Positions 35,224 through 44,086 of a stretch of DNA of 50,554 nucleotides are shown piece after piece. Numbering within the stretch: position 1 is the first letter of the stretch; the number at the start of each line of letters is the position of its first letter. Below the pieces are notes generated by a model, which was given only the letters and a program-made list of their open reading frames with translations, was not told the DNA's origin and did no database searches. The position numbers and the translations under genes are program-made. Source of the DNA: SAR202 cluster bacterium (GTDB lineage: Bacteria > Chloroflexota > Dehalococcoidia > Lucifugimonadales > UBA1123); contig JASMDM010000078.1 of assembly GCA_030752795.1 (NCBI GenBank), forward strand, positions 1 to 50,554, in the 5' to 3' direction.

Positions 35224-35324
35224 CATTCTGATCCTTCCGGGGAAGGAGAAGAATCTGGTCGGTGAACACTCACTTTTGCAGGCGGGACTCCGGAAGTTTC
35301 TGCTTCTGCGGAAGGATCAGTATG
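35224..35324. repeat. 101-bp palindromic element (MITE-like)
   Basis: CATTCTGATCCTTCCG at the left end and CGGAAGGATCAGTATG at the right end are inverted repeats matching in 15 of 16 positions. Inside lie GAAGAATCTGG and GTGAACACTCAC. The ends resemble the GTCATTCTGAGCG...GAAGAATCT repeats spread through many bacterial genomes. It lies about 190 bases before the fructose-bisphosphatase gene. Confidence 0.6.
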
Positions 35325-35516
35325 ATGAGAAGCGTTGAGCATAAAGGTGAATAAGGTCCGGAGCGCTACCGACCCTGCTCGGCCATCGTCGTACGGATGA
35401 CATGAAGCCGACTGGCGCCGAGAGACCGCCAGACGAATCGCGCTCGGCCCCGTATCGGACCGTTGCACGACCGACGACAACAAGGCTCTAGGAGCCTCGT
35501 ATTCAGGGAGAAGTTC

Positions 35517-36503
35517 ATGACATTAGCGGCAACAACTCGACCGAGGTCCTTGAGCTCGTACCTGACCAGCGCGTGGATTGGCGATGACCGGTACGACGGA
35601 CTCGACGCCGTGTTCTCCGAGATCGCCGAAGGCGCAAAGTATATCCAAGTGAAAGTTCGGTCCGCCACCCTTGCGGACGTTATCGGAACGACGGGCGAGA
35701 TCAACGTCCAGGGCGAAATCGTGCAACTCTCGGACATGGCCGCCTCGGACAAGTTCGTGGAGGCGCTCAGCGATTGCGGAAGAGTCGCCGCCGTCGGCTC
35801 GGAGGAGATCGAGGACACGGTCTTCATCGGAGACGGCGCAAAGCAGAACTTCTTCGAGCAGATGGATCCGTTGGACGGATCGTCGAACATTGATCTCGCC
35901 GTCAGTATCGGCTCGATTTTCGGCATCTGGCGGAGAGAAGGCGACGAGCCGTTCACCGACGAGTGGCTGTTTCGTCCAGGCGCCGAACAGGTTGCCGCGG
36001 CTTACGTGGTCTACGGCTCGAGCACCGTCCTGATATTATCCACCGAAGACAGCGTGCAAGGCTTCATGCTCGACCCGAACTCCGGCGAGTTCATCCTGAC
36101 GCCTCCGGACTTGAAACTTCCCACGAAATGTTCGTGCTATAGCGCCAACGAAGGCAATTTCAAAAAACTGGACGGTCCGACCCAGCAAGCATTAACCGAC
36201 CTGCGCAACGAATATTCGTTACGCTATGTCGGCTCGCTGGTCGCGGACTTTCATCGGAACCTTCTCAAGGGCGGAATATTCCTGTACCCGGGAGATCTCA
36301 AAGCCCCGAACGGCAAACTGAGGTTGATGTACGAAGCCAATCCGCTTGGCTTCATCGTAGAACAAGCAGGGGGCGCGGCTTCGTCCGGCACGCGGCGAAT
36401 CTTGGACATCCAACCGGAGGAGCTTCACCAGCGGACGCCTCTCATCATCGGAAACAAAGATGTCGTAGAGAAGACCGTGTCGACCATGAGCGGAGGCGAG
36501 TAG
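35517..36503 (+). CDS. fbp: Fructose-1,6-bisphosphatase, class I
   Basis: This gluconeogenic enzyme hydrolyses fructose 1,6-bisphosphate to fructose 6-phosphate and needs Mg2+. It has 328 residues. Metal and phosphate sites are visible: VGSEEIED (93-100), MDPLDGSSNID (116-126), YVGSLVADFHRNL and GGIFLYPGD near the substrate site, and KLRLMYEANPLGFIVEQAGG near the C-terminus. All are signatures of class I FBPases. The ATG at 35517 follows CAGGGAGAAG. It is followed after 40 bases by an aldolase gene, forming a two-gene unit behind the SorC regulator. Confidence 0.97.
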   Translation: MTLAATTRPRSLSSYLTSAWIGDDRYDGLDAVFSEIAEGAKYIQVKVRSATLADVIGTTGEINVQGEIVQLSDMAASDKFVEALSDCGRVAAVGSEEIEDTVFIGDGAKQNFFEQMDPLDGSSNIDLAVSIGSIFGIWRREGDEPFTDEWLFRPGAEQVAAAYVVYGSSTVLILSTEDSVQGFMLDPNSGEFILTPPDLKLPTKCSCYSANEGNFKKLDGPTQQALTDLRNEYSLRYVGSLVADFHRNLLKGGIFLYPGDLKAPNGKLRLMYEANPLGFIVEQAGGAASSGTRRILDIQPEELHQRTPLIIGNKDVVEKTVSTMSGGE

Positions 36504-36543
36504 GCTCCGTCTCCGCGTACGCAATCAACGAAGGAGATTATCG

Positions 36544-37584
36544 ATGAATCTGGGCGAACTGACCACGAACGCGAACGCAATCGTAGCGCCGGGCAAGGGA
36601 ATCCTCGCGGCCGACGAAAGCACCGGAACGATCAAAAAACGATTCGATTCGATCAACGTCGAGTCCACTGAGCAGAACCGAATTACCTACAGAGAGATGC
36701 TCTTCAGGACGCCGGGCGCGTCCGAATTCATCAGCGGCGTCATTCTGTACGACGAGACCCTGCGGCAGAATAGCGCCCAAGACGGGAGTCCTCTGGTCAA
36801 AGTTCTTCAGGACCAGGGAATCATCCCCGGAATCAAGGTCGACATGAGCACCAACCCGCTGGCGGGCGCCAACGGCGAGGTGATCACCGACGGCATCGAC
36901 GGCCTTCGCGATCGAGCCGCCGAGTACTACGAGCTCGGCGCACGGTTCACGAAGTGGCGGGCGGTCATCACGATCGGCGACGGCATCCCCAGTCGGCAGT
37001 GCATCGAAGCCAACGCTCAATTGCTCGCGCGCTTCGCCGCCCTGAGCCAAGAAGCCAATCTGGTCCCGATCGTAGAGCCCGAAGTGCTGATGGACGGCGA
37101 TCACACGATCGACCAGTGCTTCGAAGCGACCGAAGAGACGCTGCGAGAGGTCTATTACCAACTCGGTCGCCACGGCGTCAGCCTGGAGGGTTCGCTGCTG
37201 AAGCCGAACATGGTTCTGTCGGGCAAAGACGCCGCCAATCGTGCCGCCGCGGAGGAAGTCGCCGAGAGGACGATCGTCTGTTTCCAGCGCACGGTTCCCG
37301 CCGCCGTCCCCGGCATCCTATTCTTGTCGGGCGGTCAGAGCGATGAGGAGGCGACCGTCAACCTCAACGCGATCGCCAAGCGAGCCGCCGATGTCGGCGT
37401 TCCCTGGCAGATGACCTTCTCGTACGGTCGCGGACTCCAAGCCGCGCCTCTGCAGGCTTGGGGGAGCAACCCGGACAACCTCGAAAAAGCCTCTCAGGCA
37501 TACTACCAGCGTGCCCGCGTCACCGCGGCCGCCCGTAGAGGCGAATACACGCCCGCGATGGAGGTCGCCGAAGCCGCCGACTAG
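36544..37584 (+). CDS. Fructose-bisphosphate aldolase, class I
   Basis: This is a Schiff-base aldolase of 346 residues that interconverts fructose 1,6-bisphosphate and two trioses. Typical segments are KGILAADESTGTIKKRF (18-34), TKWRAVI (Lys137), the imine Lys220 in GSLLKPNM, and ILFLSGGQSDEEAT. This is the type I aldolase best known from animals and plants, less usual in bacteria than class II, and may have been gained by transfer. AAGGAG lies eight bases before the ATG. It is co-directional with fbp and rdgB. Confidence 0.97.
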   Translation: MNLGELTTNANAIVAPGKGILAADESTGTIKKRFDSINVESTEQNRITYREMLFRTPGASEFISGVILYDETLRQNSAQDGSPLVKVLQDQGIIPGIKVDMSTNPLAGANGEVITDGIDGLRDRAAEYYELGARFTKWRAVITIGDGIPSRQCIEANAQLLARFAALSQEANLVPIVEPEVLMDGDHTIDQCFEATEETLREVYYQLGRHGVSLEGSLLKPNMVLSGKDAANRAAAEEVAERTIVCFQRTVPAAVPGILFLSGGQSDEEATVNLNAIAKRAADVGVPWQMTFSYGRGLQAAPLQAWGSNPDNLEKASQAYYQRARVTAAARRGEYTPAMEVAEAAD

Positions 37585-37601
37585 GCCGGCCTCCGGCGAA
37601 C

Positions 37602-38201
37602 ATGGTACGACGAACACTTTTGATTGCCACACGCAACGCGGGCAAACTGCGTGAGCTCGCCGACCTCCTGGCAGTGACGCCCTTCGACCTCGTGTCATTG
37701 GTTGACGTGGGCATCGACGATGAGGTCGAGGAAACAGGCGAGACATTCGAGCAGAACGCGGCGCTCAAAGCCGAGACCTACTCCCGGCTAAGCGGCCTGC
37801 CGACGCTTGCCGATGACTCCGGACTGGAGGTCGACGCGCTCGAGGGAGAGCCGGGTGTTCGCTCGGCTCGCTACGCCGGTCCTAACGCCAGCGACGACGA
37901 CAGAATTGCCTTTTTGATCGGGAAGCTGGACAATGTACCAGAGGACACGTGGTCGGCACGATTCCGGTGCGTTGTGGCTGTGGCTTGGCTCGATCGACCT
38001 ACCGAGCTCTATCCAGGAGCGTGCGAAGGGATGATCGTGCGACAGGCACGCGGCGACAGCGGCTTCGGCTATGATCCCGTGTTCTACGTTCCGATGCTGG
38101 GCAAGACTATGGCCGAGCTCACGTCGGAAGAGAAGAATCGGATCAGCCATCGCAGCGTGGCGGCCAGAAAGGCTTCGGAGGCTCTCGGCGATCGGAGTTG
38201 A
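37602..38201 (+). CDS. rdgB: XTP/dITP diphosphatase (RdgB/HAM1 family)
   Basis: This house-cleaning enzyme hydrolyses non-canonical purine nucleoside triphosphates to monophosphates. It has 199 residues. Conserved are ATRNAGKLREL (N-terminus), ETGETFEQNAALKAETY, LADDSGLEVDAL, GVRSARYAG and GDSGFGYDPVFY. It follows the aldolase gene by 17 bases, so it is probably in the same transcript. Confidence 0.97.
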   Translation: MVRRTLLIATRNAGKLRELADLLAVTPFDLVSLVDVGIDDEVEETGETFEQNAALKAETYSRLSGLPTLADDSGLEVDALEGEPGVRSARYAGPNASDDDRIAFLIGKLDNVPEDTWSARFRCVVAVAWLDRPTELYPGACEGMIVRQARGDSGFGYDPVFYVPMLGKTMAELTSEEKNRISHRSVAARKASEALGDRS

Positions 38202-38273
38202 GAGCAGTCCGACCACTGCGGCGAGATTACGATTGGCGTAGAGCAAGATGAGTGGGATAGCGCAGACCGACGC

Positions 38274-39317
38274 TTGGCGCGACATGCCACCCGGAGACCG
38301 AAACAACAATTGATCGTCGATAAGCTGGAACGACCTCTTCGCGACCTGCGAATCTCCGTCACGGACCGGTGCAACTTCCGTTGCCCGTATTGCATGCCGG
38401 AGGAGATCTACGGCGAACGGTACCGATTCCTCGATAGAGACTCCGTGCTGACGTTCGAGGAGATCGCGCGCGTCGCAAGAATGCTCGTCGGCTTGGGCGT
38501 GACCAAGATCCGACTGACCGGCGGCGAACCCCTGGTTCGAAATCAGGTGGACCGCCTCGTGTCCATGCTGGCGAGCATCGACGGATTGAGCGACATCGCC
38601 ATGACGTCCAACGGGTACCTGCTGGCCCAGATGGCCCAGAAACTCAAAGACGCCGGACTCCAGCGGATCACCGTCAGTTTGGACTCGTTGGACGAAGAGA
38701 TATTCAAGCAGATGAACGGCCGCGGGTTCGGGACGCAGCGGGTGATCGAAGGGATCGCCGCCGCACAAAACGACGGCCTGGCTCCGATCAAGATCAACTC
38801 GGTGGTACAACGCGGAGTCAACGAACACACCATCGTCGATCTGGCTCGCTTCGCAAAGGAGCGCGGCTACATCGTCCGCTTCATCGAGTACATGGACGTC
38901 GGGAACCTCAACGGTTGGCAACCGACTGAGGTCGTCTCCGCCGAGGAAATCGTCGCGATGATCGATGCGGAGATGCCGCTCAAGGCAGTCGACGGCAACT
39001 ACGCGGGCGAGGTCGCGTCGCGATACGCGTACGCGGACGGCGAAGGCGAGATCGGCGTAATCGCGTCCGTGACGAAGCCGTTCTGCACCGGCTGTACGCG
39101 CCTTCGACTCTCTCCAGAGGGCTCGATCGTCACGTGCTTGTTTTCGAGCTCTGGCACGGATCTCCGCGGCCCAATGCGGGACGGCGCCACGGACGACGAA
39201 CTCGAAGCGATCGTCCGCGGCACGTGGGGCGAACGGCAAGATCGCTACTCCGAGCTTCGGTCCGAGGTAGCAGGCTCGCCGCGCAAAAAGGTCGAGATGT
39301 ACCACATCGGCGGCTGA
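38274..39317 (+). CDS. moaA: GTP 3',8-cyclase MoaA (radical SAM)
   Basis: This first enzyme of molybdenum cofactor synthesis converts GTP to (8S)-3',8-cyclo-7,8-dihydro-GTP. It has the radical SAM cluster C33-NFR-C37-PY-C40, the GGEPL motif, SLDSLDEEIFKQMNG and the second cluster CTGCTRLRLSPEG...TCLF. It ends IGG, as MoaA proteins should. The start is unclear: a TTG at 38274 gives 347 residues, and a TTG at 38310 before IVDKLERPLRDLR is also plausible. No other moa genes are in the window. Confidence 0.95.
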   Translation: MARHATRRPKQQLIVDKLERPLRDLRISVTDRCNFRCPYCMPEEIYGERYRFLDRDSVLTFEEIARVARMLVGLGVTKIRLTGGEPLVRNQVDRLVSMLASIDGLSDIAMTSNGYLLAQMAQKLKDAGLQRITVSLDSLDEEIFKQMNGRGFGTQRVIEGIAAAQNDGLAPIKINSVVQRGVNEHTIVDLARFAKERGYIVRFIEYMDVGNLNGWQPTEVVSAEEIVAMIDAEMPLKAVDGNYAGEVASRYAYADGEGEIGVIASVTKPFCTGCTRLRLSPEGSIVTCLFSSSGTDLRGPMRDGATDDELEAIVRGTWGERQDRYSELRSEVAGSPRKKVEMYHIGG

Positions 39318-39540
39318 CCGACCTTAGGCCAACTCAGGCGCATCACCGTGCGCCGTCTAGCAAGTTCTGTCCTCTAACTTCGGCTGCCCCGCCATCGCTG
39401 TTCGCTGTTCGTCTCGTAAATTCGTTCTTGGCTGCGAACTCCTATCGCGACAGCAATTCGGCCTGAACGACGCTCAAAATCGCTCGTGGCTTTCCTCGCA
39501 GTGATCCGATCACCGACTTTCGCTCGTCGCCGCCAAACGC

Positions 39541-39574
39541 AAAGAACCCCGCCTCTCAAGGCGGGGTTCTTTTT
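39541..39574. terminator. Bidirectional intrinsic terminator
   Basis: AAAGAACCCCGCC (39541-39553) pairs perfectly with GGCGGGGTTCTTT (39560-39572) around TCTCAA. It has a T-run on the plus strand and an A-run that reads as T on the minus strand. It ends moaA from the left and the surface-protein gene from the right. Confidence 0.9.
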
Positions 39575-39610
39575 ATCCAATCGGATTCAGGCTCCGCCGG
39601 AGCCGGTGCG

Positions 39611-40858
39611 TTACGAAGACTTGCGGCCTCTGATCATGAGGACACCGCCTGCGCCCATCAGCGCGATCGCCGCGAGCAAGCCGAGTTGGGCCGCCAACGG
39701 TACGCTGTCGTCACCGACGCCTGGCAGGCCGCGCCCGGGTCCAGCGGGTTGTAGCGGCGTCAGAGGAATCGGAGTCGCGGTCGGCACTGGAGTGGCGGTG
39801 GCCACCGGTGTCGGCGCTACTTGCGGAATCGGGTTGGCGACTATGCTGTAGGTCGCCATCGCTTGCGCTTCGACGTACGCCTGATCCGCGCCGCCTTCGT
39901 TGGCGATGGACTCGATCGTGCCATCGCCATCGGCGTCGTGGCCGCTTCGCGCTGCTTGCAGCGTGCTCACAACCGTGCCGCCGCCCGGCCCAAGGAATAT
40001 CTTGGCCAAGCTGATGTTGCTGGTTCCCAACACCTGAAGCGCGATGTCGCGAGCCTGTCCGGCCCATGTCGCGGCGTTGAGTCCGTTCACGTCCACACCG
40101 ATCGCGGCCGCGGCCATGACCGTGTTGTCGGCGTCAGCGCTTGCGGCAAATCCGGCGTGCTCGCGGTCGTCGGCATGCGCCAGCACGCCAAGCCCGTCAC
40201 CGGGGTTCGTGGACGCGGCATCAAAGTTCGCCCCGTCCTCACCTTCAATGATGTTGATGACGTGATGGGTGTGGAGTTGCACGTCCTCAATCGTCAGGGC
40301 GGCCGCTGCAAGTTCCGCGTGCTGGATCGCCGCGTTAAGTTGGGTCTTGAGATCGGTCAAAATCCCAACGTCGGCGCCGGCGGGCCAGCTTGTCAGCAGG
40401 TGCCGTACGTGCGCCATGCCCGCGATGAGCACGGAGCCGCCAAACACGGTGTCGGATGGCTGCGCGGGCGTAGACCCTGCAGTTTCCGCAGTGATGGCGA
40501 GCGTGCTGTACATTGCGATGAGGTTGCTGCCGTCGTAATCCGTGGATGTGCTGTCGAACGTGTGGCTGACGCTTCCGTCTGCAGCGACGGTGAGCGCGCC
40601 CAGGTTCAACGACGACGCGCCGTCGTCGGACACCAGCCATGCAACGTATTCCATGCCTGCGTCCGGGGCCGTTACACCCGCCATCGTGATCGTAATGCTG
40701 TCTCCGAGGCTCGCTCCGTCCGAAACGACTGCGGTTCCTGTTCCTTCCGGCGCACCCACTGAGATGAGCACCGGCACTGCCTCTTGCGCCTGCACAACGG
40801 CAGGCAAAGCCAGCACGAACAAGAGGACCAAGACTAGAATGAATTTAGACCTGGACAT
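39611..40858 (-). CDS. Secreted, membrane-anchored protein with an RskA-like domain
   Basis: This is a 415-residue surface protein. A signal peptide (MSRSKFILVLVLLFVLALPAVVQA) is followed by a domain resembling the extracytoplasmic part of anti-sigma-K factors (YVAWLVSDDGASSLNLG, then LAITAETAGS). Next comes a His- and Ala-rich helical region with LHTHHVINIIEGEDG and PGDGLGVLAHADD. A Pro/Thr stalk of APTPVATATPVPTATP type and a C-terminal TM with RGRKSS complete it. There is no zinc-binding anti-sigma domain. The start is ATG 40858 with AGGGGGGA. It lies downstream of an ECF sigma gene on the same strand and may be its target. The C-terminus lacks LPXTG. Confidence 0.75.
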   Translation of the reverse strand: MSRSKFILVLVLLFVLALPAVVQAQEAVPVLISVGAPEGTGTAVVSDGASLGDSITITMAGVTAPDAGMEYVAWLVSDDGASSLNLGALTVAADGSVSHTFDSTSTDYDGSNLIAMYSTLAITAETAGSTPAQPSDTVFGGSVLIAGMAHVRHLLTSWPAGADVGILTDLKTQLNAAIQHAELAAAALTIEDVQLHTHHVINIIEGEDGANFDAASTNPGDGLGVLAHADDREHAGFAASADADNTVMAAAAIGVDVNGLNAATWAGQARDIALQVLGTSNISLAKIFLGPGGGTVVSTLQAARSGHDADGDGTIESIANEGGADQAYVEAQAMATYSIVANPIPQVAPTPVATATPVPTATPIPLTPLQPAGPGRGLPGVGDDSVPLAAQLGLLAAIALMGAGGVLMIRGRKSS

Positions 40859-41236
40859 ACTGAGTGTCCCCCCTACTAAGGTTGACGCGAAGATACCAAG
40901 AATCCGAATGATTTCGCACCGTTCATACACTACCACAAGGCACTAGCCGCGCATAGGCCTTGGCGGACTTAGTTTGTGGCAAATTCAATCCTTCATCGAA
41001 ATAAAGAATTCACCGCAAGGTCCGCACGGCCTTGGTGGTTAGCATTGTGACCCCAACGCCTCGAACTTCCACGATGGGCGTCGGTATCATACCAGTCCGG
41101 CTCGATCTCGTCGAGTCCATGGCGAGAATATTCAATGAAGCATCGCCCCGTCAGCCTCGTTGGCGAGCGTTGAGCCGTTGCGATAAGAGGAGAACAATCG
41201 CGATTTGAGAGGTCGGGGCGCCGATAATGGCTGAAG
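40859..41236. other. Gap between sigma factor and surface-protein genes
   Basis: No gene is seen in these 378 bases. A promoter for the surface protein must lie here, but I cannot assign a motif. Confidence 0.4.
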
Positions 41237-41827
41237 TCAAAGGCCGAAATCGGCGCCCTCTTGGGCTTGCGGGCCCAGCGTGACCCGCAACTTCTTGATC
41301 GCCAGCCGAATTCTGGTCTTGACCGTGCCAAGCGGTTGTCTGAGGTGATTGGCGATTTCCAAGTGAGTGAACCCGCCGAAGTACGCCAGAATAACCACCT
41401 CACGTTGCTCGGGGCGCAGAGTCGTCAGGGCTTCCTTGATCTGGCTTCGCTCGTACTCCGCCTTCGCGTATTCGGTGGGATCGCCCTCTGCGCCCCCCGA
41501 GGGCCGGTTGTTGAGATCGGCGTCGTGTTGAACGTGATTCTGTTGCCCGCGCCTGCGCCGCAACTCGTCGATGGCGCGGTTGTGAGCGATCGTGAACAGC
41601 CACGCCGTCACGCTGCCCTTGGAAGGACTGTAGCTGCCCGCGCGGCGCCACACGTTGAAGAAGGCATCCTGCGTGACCTCTTCCGCGGCCCCTGCGTCTC
41701 TCAGCACATTGATGACGTGAGCGTACACGCGACCCGAATACTTGGCATGCAGCGACTCCAAAGCTTCCAAGTCTCGATCGACAATCGAAGCCAGAAGCTG
41801 TTTGTCTTCGGAAGCCTGTTGAGTCAT
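41237..41827 (-). CDS. ECF-type RNA polymerase sigma factor (sigma-70 family)
   Basis: This alternative sigma factor of 196 residues has region 2 (EEVTQDAFFNVWRRAGSYSPSKGSVTAWLFTIAHN, about 55-90) and region 4 (LRPEQREVVILAYFGGFTHLEIANHLRQPLGTVKTRIRLAIKKL, about 140-185), with the order and spacing of the SigK-like ECF group. The ATG at 41827 lies six bases after GAGGAG; another ATG at 41833 sits on the ribosome site itself. The usual anti-sigma gene is not adjacent; instead an RskA-like surface protein follows after 378 bases. Confidence 0.93.
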   Translation of the reverse strand: MTQQASEDKQLLASIVDRDLEALESLHAKYSGRVYAHVINVLRDAGAAEEVTQDAFFNVWRRAGSYSPSKGSVTAWLFTIAHNRAIDELRRRRGQQNHVQHDADLNNRPSGGAEGDPTEYAKAEYERSQIKEALTTLRPEQREVVILAYFGGFTHLEIANHLRQPLGTVKTRIRLAIKKLRVTLGPQAQEGADFGL

Positions 41828-42027
41828 GGTCATCTCCTCAAAGTCCGCACAGCGTCGCCGCCACGGTGCATTCAACTCGGATCGAGCAGAGAGTCCGGCC
41901 ACTCGGTCGCTCGGGTAATCAGCGCTTGCCCAATCGCCCAGCCATCACTTGCCTGTCGCCTCAATCGTTCGCCGTCGATATCTCGCGATGAGAGGTGAAA
42001 CGTTGGGACGGCTATCCGGCTCCGCTT
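41828..42027. other. Divergent gap between sigma factor and rsmG
   Basis: The gap continues to 42174 and holds the rsmG promoter (42028-42036) on the plus strand. No gene or other structured element was recognised. Confidence 0.4.
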
Positions 42028-42036
42028 TGGTATAAT
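42028..42036 (+). promoter_or_regulatory. Extended -10 promoter upstream of rsmG
   Basis: TGGTATAAT is a perfect extended -10 (TGnTATAAT). No good -35 stands at the normal distance. The transcript would have a leader of about 130 bases before the rsmG ATG. Confidence 0.55.
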
Positions 42037-42174
42037 CTCCGATGGCGCTGAGTTAACCGTTTCCTTCTCATAGCAATAAAACGAATCGGGCGACGAAAGG
42101 GTTATCTTTCGCTCTTATCGTGAACACTGGCGAATACGCTCTTTGGCGGCCGCCCGAACGGAGGTCACAAACTG

Positions 42175-42957
42175 ATGCGTGAAGTCGACATACACGAGTT
42201 AGATGATCGATTGGACCCAGGGGAGTCTATTAACCCTGGTTCGGCACACATTCTCACAAGCGGCATCGCGGACTTGGGAATTCGGCTCGACGACCGGCAG
42301 CTCACCCAATTCGCTCGGTTTCACGCCGAGCTCGTCGATTGGAATTCGAGATTCAACCTCACCCGAATCACAGAATGGGATCGAGCCCAGTCGAACCATT
42401 ACCTGGACTCGTTGACCGTTGCGCTGGGTGTACCGGCAAGCGTCCTCGAATCAGGTCGATTCGCGGATGTCGGCAGCGGAGCCGGGTTTCCGGGCATTCC
42501 CATGAAGGTTGCATTCCCTGGAATGACCGGCGTCCTCATCGAGTCGGTCGGCAAAAAAGCGCGGTTTTTGGACCACATCGTCGACGTGTTGGGACTCGAC
42601 GGACTGGAGGTCCGACGCGCCAGGTCCGAAGAATTGGCCCACGAATCTGGGTATCGCGAAGGATTCGACGTGGTGGTCTCCAGAGCCGTCGGACCAGCGC
42701 AAGTCCTGGCCGAGTTGACGCTGCCCTTCTGCCGAATCGGGGGCCTGGCGGTGCTCCACAAATCGCGAAGCGCTGAAGACGAGGTCGAAGCCTCAGCGAC
42801 GGCGATCGAGGCAATGGGGGGCGCGACCAAATCCGTGATTGATGTCTCGGTCACGGGACTGGACCAAGGCAAGACCCTCGTCGTGATCGAGAAAGTCTCC
42901 GGTACGCCTGGTCGCTATCCGCGCAGGCCGGGCATGCCGGCGAAGCGGCCGCTGTGA
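42175..42957 (+). CDS. rsmG: 16S rRNA (guanine(527)-N(7))-methyltransferase RsmG
   Basis: This SAM-dependent enzyme methylates G527 of 16S rRNA. It has 260 residues. The SAM motif FADVGSGAGFPGIPMKVAFP lies near 95-115, preceded by WNSRFNLTRITEWDRAQSNHYLDSL, the classic N-terminal RsmG text. Later it has VVSRAVGPAQVLAEL and GKTLVVIEKV. CGGAGG lies nine bases before the ATG. No parA/parB genes are adjacent, unlike many genomes. The N-terminal 20 residues are acidic and not conserved in the family. Confidence 0.95.
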   Translation: MREVDIHELDDRLDPGESINPGSAHILTSGIADLGIRLDDRQLTQFARFHAELVDWNSRFNLTRITEWDRAQSNHYLDSLTVALGVPASVLESGRFADVGSGAGFPGIPMKVAFPGMTGVLIESVGKKARFLDHIVDVLGLDGLEVRRARSEELAHESGYREGFDVVVSRAVGPAQVLAELTLPFCRIGGLAVLHKSRSAEDEVEASATAIEAMGGATKSVIDVSVTGLDQGKTLVVIEKVSGTPGRYPRRPGMPAKRPL

Positions 42958-43051
42958 TCCGGGAGTTCGCTGTCCGACGCCGCCTGACCGCGTCGCCGCA
43001 ACAACCGGCGCCACACGCCAGGCCATCTCTCGCCTCGGCAGGCCGGACGCG

Positions 43052-44086
43052 ATGACCTTCAACGGTCCGGGCCGCCCTCGCGGGGTGTCGCTTCGACGGA
43101 GATTCTTCTCCATTCCCACGTTGGCGTCGTTTGGCGTTGCGATCGCCATCATCGTCATGTTGTCGACGAGCACCGGTTTGGACTGGGACGAGACCTGGGA
43201 AAACATCAAGTCGATCAACCCGTGGCTCTATCTCGCCGCGATGGCCGTGTATTATCTGAGCTTCGTGTTCCGCGGATACCGATGGAGGATTCTAGCCGAG
43301 AATGCGACGGACCACTCAGCGGAAGACGCGAACATGCCGTCTCCGTTGCATTGCGCTCGACTCCTTATCCTGGGTTGGTTCGTCAATTCCGTGGCGTGGC
43401 TTCGTTTGGGAGACGCCTACCGAGCCCTGATCTTCTCGGAAGACTCCAATACGACGTTTTCGTGGAGCCTTGGCACGGTATTGGCTGAGCGCGTACTGGA
43501 CATGGCCACTGTTGCCGTCGTCATATTCTTCAGCGTGTTCGTGCTGACCGCAACGTCCGACCTTGCGGTCGCCCAATACATCGTCATCATGGCCTTCGTG
43601 ATGTCGTTCGGCGTCATCGGCATAATTCTGTCGATGAGGATCTACGGCACACGAGCAGCTCGACTCCTGCCCAGTCGATTTGAAACCGCGTTCAATCGAT
43701 TCCAACAGGGAACGCTGGACGGATTGAAAGGGCAGCTCCCGTTGATGCTCGCCCTTGGGCTCATAGGGTGGCTTCTCGAAATAGGCCGGTTGTATCTGGT
43801 TGTCCTCGCTCTGGATTTGGAGATCGCCCTCGCGCTTGTTCCGGTGGTCGCCCTTGGACACGCGATCCTGAGCACGGTGCCGACGCCGGGCGGTTTGGGC
43901 GCTGTCGAGCCGGGAATCACCGGGCTGCTGTTGCTCAGCCTCGACCGAGATGACGCCGTGTCGGTCGCGATCGTCGATCGATCAATCACCTACGTGAGCA
44001 TCATCCTAATCGGAGGAGCACTTTTCCTTCTTCGCAATATTCTGAAGGCTCGCGCCAAGAAACGGGACGCGGCGATTATGGCCTAA
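43052..44086 (+). CDS. Flippase-like / YbhN family membrane protein
   Basis: This inner-membrane protein of 344 residues belongs to the lysylphosphatidylglycerol synthase TM region / UPF0104 group. It has eight or so hydrophobic segments (ASFGVAIAIIVMLS, WLYLAAMAVYYLSFVFRGYRW, FVMSFGVIGIILSM, ALVPVVALGHAILS). The signature includes VNSVAWLRLGDAYRALIF and STVPTPGGLGAVEPGITGLLL. Proteins of this group are thought to flip or transfer lipids, but the role is unproven. It follows rsmG by 94 bases, probably in the same transcript. Confidence 0.85.
   Translation: MTFNGPGRPRGVSLRRRFFSIPTLASFGVAIAIIVMLSTSTGLDWDETWENIKSINPWLYLAAMAVYYLSFVFRGYRWRILAENATDHSAEDANMPSPLHCARLLILGWFVNSVAWLRLGDAYRALIFSEDSNTTFSWSLGTVLAERVLDMATVAVVIFFSVFVLTATSDLAVAQYIVIMAFVMSFGVIGIILSMRIYGTRAARLLPSRFETAFNRFQQGTLDGLKGQLPLMLALGLIGWLLEIGRLYLVVLALDLEIALALVPVVALGHAILSTVPTPGGLGAVEPGITGLLLLSLDRDDAVSVAIVDRSITYVSIILIGGALFLLRNILKARAKKRDAAIMA

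Noticed and set aside
39611..39720. LPXTG-type sortase anchor
   Set aside because: The sequence before the C-terminal TM reads LPGVGDD and not LPXTG; the simpler reading is a membrane anchor.
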